Positions 62,462-64,000 of a stretch of DNA of 64,000 bases are shown here, in pieces. The position numbers and the translations under genes were made by a program. The stretch covers positions 1 to 64,000 of the forward strand of contig JAJCYI010000034.1 in assembly GCA_029263015.1 (NCBI GenBank). The letters are read 5' to 3'. The notes below the pieces were generated by a model. The model had not been told where the DNA came from. It worked only from the letters and a program-made list of their open reading frames with translations, and did not search any database. The number at the start of each line of letters is the position of its first letter. The first letter of the stretch is position 1. This DNA is from Saprospiraceae bacterium (GTDB taxonomy: Bacteria; Bacteroidota; Bacteroidia; Chitinophagales; Saprospiraceae).

Positions 62462-62848
62462 ATGAAAAAACTATTGATTTTCTCAGCCCTCCTTTCATTT
62501 ACAATGGCCATGCGGCCAATTCAAAATGGAAACCTATCAGCCATTACCGCTGCGATAAGCACAGGAAATGCTGATGCTTTAGGCAAATACTTTGATGCAA
62601 ATGTCGAAGTCGCCCTAAAGGATACAGAAAGAACCTATTCGAAATCGGAAGCCATCAAAGTGATTAAAGATTTTTTTGCAAAAAACAAACCCTCTAACTT
62701 CAAGCAGGTTCACCAAGGAGCTTCCAAAGGCCAGGATTCACAATATGTCATCGGCAACCTTACTGCCAACACCGGATCGTACCGCGTGTATGTTTTCATG
62801 AAAGTTAGCGGTGGTAAAAATGTGATCCAGGAAATAAGGTTCGATTAA
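62462..62848 (+). CDS. DUF4783 exported protein
   Basis: The 128-residue protein has a signal-like N-terminus (LLIFSALLSFTMAM) and a small NTF2-like domain: AITAAISTGNADALGKYFDANVEVAL, then YSKSEAIKVIKDFFAKNKPSNFKQVHQGASKG and YRVYVFMKVSGG...IQEIRFD. This matches DUF4783, a Bacteroidota-specific family of unknown function. It has its own promoter and a terminator. Confidence 0.85.
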   Translation: MKKLLIFSALLSFTMAMRPIQNGNLSAITAAISTGNADALGKYFDANVEVALKDTERTYSKSEAIKVIKDFFAKNKPSNFKQVHQGASKGQDSQYVIGNLTANTGSYRVYVFMKVSGGKNVIQEIRFD

Positions 62849-62867
62849 GAAACAGCTCACAGAGAAA

Positions 62868-62903
62868 CAAGAAAGGCGCTGGGAAAACCCGGCGCCTTTC
62901 TTG
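62868..62903. terminator. Terminator between DUF4783 gene and ABC exporter
   Basis: Stem CAAGAAAGGCGC-T-GGG/CCC-G-GCGCCTTTCTTG with an AAAA loop. T-runs are short on both strands, so efficiency is uncertain. Confidence 0.7.
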
Positions 62904-62932
62904 TTCACATCAAATGATCTAATCTTAAGACC

Positions 62933-64000
62933 TCAAAACGTTTGCAACTCAACCAATTTTCCATACTCCCCTCCCTCTCTCATCAATCCTTTGTGAGTGC
63001 CCCGTTCAACGATTTGTCCATCTTTCATCACCACGATTTCATCAGCATGTTGAATGGTTGACAAACGGTGAGCAATGACAATGGTTGTTCGGTTTTCCAT
63101 TAATTTGTTAAGCGCATCCTGTACTAATTTTTCAGATTCTGAATCCAATGAGGAAGTCGCCTCGTCAAGAATGAGGATCGGGGGATTGGCCAGCACGGCC
63201 CTTGCGATAGTCAGCCGTTGGCGTTGCCCACCTGATAATTTGATGCCCCGATCACCGATATTGGTCTGGTATCCATCTTCGGTTTCCAAAATAAAGTCAT
63301 GGGCATGGGCAATTCGAGCCGCTTCCTCCACTTCCGTTTTGGTCACATCGGTCAGCCCGAATGAAATATTATTAAAGATCGTATCATTGAACAAGACAGG
63401 TTCTTGAGAAACTATTCCGAGCAAAGAACGCAAGTCTTTTAATTTGTAATCCATGATATTTATTCCATCCAACAACACTTCACCTTTTGAAGGGTCAAAA
63501 AAACGGGGCAGCAAATCTACCAGTGATGTTTTACCCGCTCCCGATGGGCCAACCAACGCAATAATCTTCCCTCGTTTTACCAGGAGGCTTACCTCCGACA
63601 AAGCTGGGCGTTCATTTTCACTGTATGAAAGAGATACGGATTTGAATTCAATCGAATCCACGAATCCGCTGATCGGCAACGCATCTTCCTTTTCAGCAAT
63701 GCGGAGATCAGCTTGGCGTATTTCTTCGATCCGTTCCATCGCCGCCATCCCTTTTTGAACATTATACCAGGCAGAGGAGAATTTTTTTGCCGGCTCGATC
63801 ATGCTGAAAAAGGCAAACAACATGGCAAAAAAAGTGGCAACGGACAATTGGCCACTCTGAACTTCCCCATAGCCATACCAAATCAAAACGGCTACCGTAG
63901 TCACACCAAGGAATTCAGTCAACGGAGACGAAAGGTCACGTCTCCAGAGCAACCGGACCAATAGCCTCCTGTACACATTATTTTCTTTTAAAAAATGATC
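62933..64000 (-). CDS. MsbA-type ABC exporter (partial, 5' end beyond window)
   Basis: At least 355 residues are visible; the frame stays open to the window edge (DHFLKENN before the track's GTG). The membrane part has the RRKDLSSPL-like segment LWRRDLSSPLTEFLG and a helix. The nucleotide-binding domain has Walker A GPSGAGKTS, the signature LSGGQRQRL, Walker B ILILDEATSSLD and the H-loop IVIAHRLST. It is a fused exporter of the MsbA/lipid flippase type; the substrate is not determinable here. Confidence 0.93.
   Translation of the reverse strand, partial: DHFLKENNVYRRLLVRLLWRRDLSSPLTEFLGVTTVAVLIWYGYGEVQSGQLSVATFFAMLFAFFSMIEPAKKFSSAWYNVQKGMAAMERIEEIRQADLRIAEKEDALPISGFVDSIEFKSVSLSYSENERPALSEVSLLVKRGKIIALVGPSGAGKTSLVDLLPRFFDPSKGEVLLDGINIMDYKLKDLRSLLGIVSQEPVLFNDTIFNNISFGLTDVTKTEVEEAARIAHAHDFILETEDGYQTNIGDRGIKLSGGQRQRLTIARAVLANPPILILDEATSSLDSESEKLVQDALNKLMENRTTIVIAHRLSTIQHADEIVVMKDGQIVERGTHKGLMREGGEYGKLVELQTF

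Noticed and set aside
1-64000. CRISPR array, prophage or integrated plasmid
   Set aside because: No regular spaced repeats, cas genes, integrase or phage structural genes were seen in the translated ORFs.

Overview
The window reads as about 64 kb of chromosome from a member of the Bacteroidota, most likely Saprospiria-like (Saprospiraceae, Lewinella or Haliscomenobacter type). This is inferred from several signs. A gliding/type IX secretion (T9SS) C-terminal module ends one secreted protein and a related FlgD-like module ends another. Promoters fit the Bacteroidota TAnnTTTG -7 consensus. DUF4783, DUF4197, PhnA-short, RicT/PSP1 and DUF433/DUF5615 families are present, lipoproteins are numerous, and base composition is AT-leaning (about 40% GC by eye). 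No plasmid, phage or CRISPR signature was seen. The only clear transposon is an IS630-family element near 37.2-38.3 kb, and a small MITE-like element lies upstream of dnaN.

Layout. 0-7.2 kb: a 3'-truncated membrane protein, a DUF4381-like/BatA (VWA) pair split by a 41-bp palindrome, a DUF433/DUF5615 toxin-antitoxin pair, a group II PLP decarboxylase, an NTF2-like protein and an AAA_14/DUF4143 ATPase behind two palindromes. 7.2-17.5 kb: dnaN with a repeat-rich upstream region, a large secreted lamin-tail protein, a lipoprotein, PhnA-like, cinA, birA, rsfS, ftsH. 17.7-22.2 kb: a four-helix membrane protein and a DsbD-centred group (stand-alone alpha domain, then full DsbD with two alpha domains). 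22.2-27.1 kb (minus strand): spoT, a GT2 glycosyltransferase, a TPR protein and recX, probably one operon. 27.3-31.3 kb: tRNA-Leu(TAG), then trigger factor, clpP and clpX. 31.5-36.2 kb: a DoxX-like protein, lpdA, ricT (PSP1), holB. 36.2-50.6 kb: thiamine-binding-like protein, IS630, a T9SS type B surface protein, a LytS/LytR-type two-component pair, tatA, DUF4197, a folB fused to a Cys-rich domain, an acyl-CoA dehydrogenase, an OmpA-family protein, an EF-G paralogue, and an XRE/ScfR-type regulator with a self-facing operator-like palindrome.

50.8-58.9 kb is the threonine cluster: thrA (fused aspartokinase/homoserine dehydrogenase), thrB and thrC. Between thrA and thrB sit five tandem copies (about 577-bp unit) of a small lipoprotein gene. 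The signal peptide, linker and C-terminus are nearly invariant, while the middle is variable and mosaic. Copy 1 carries a one-base deletion that splits it with an ATGA overlap. This array is the most unusual structure in the window. 59.0-64.0 kb: an EamA transporter, gpmI with a downstream lipoprotein, a DUF4783 protein and an MsbA-type ABC exporter running off the right edge.

Functionally the window is mostly housekeeping: replication (dnaN, holB), protein quality control (tig, clpP, clpX, ftsH), stringent response (spoT), cofactors (birA, folB, lpdA), threonine synthesis and glycolysis. Accessory surface genes are interspersed. All functional calls rest on reading the translated sequences; no database search was run.
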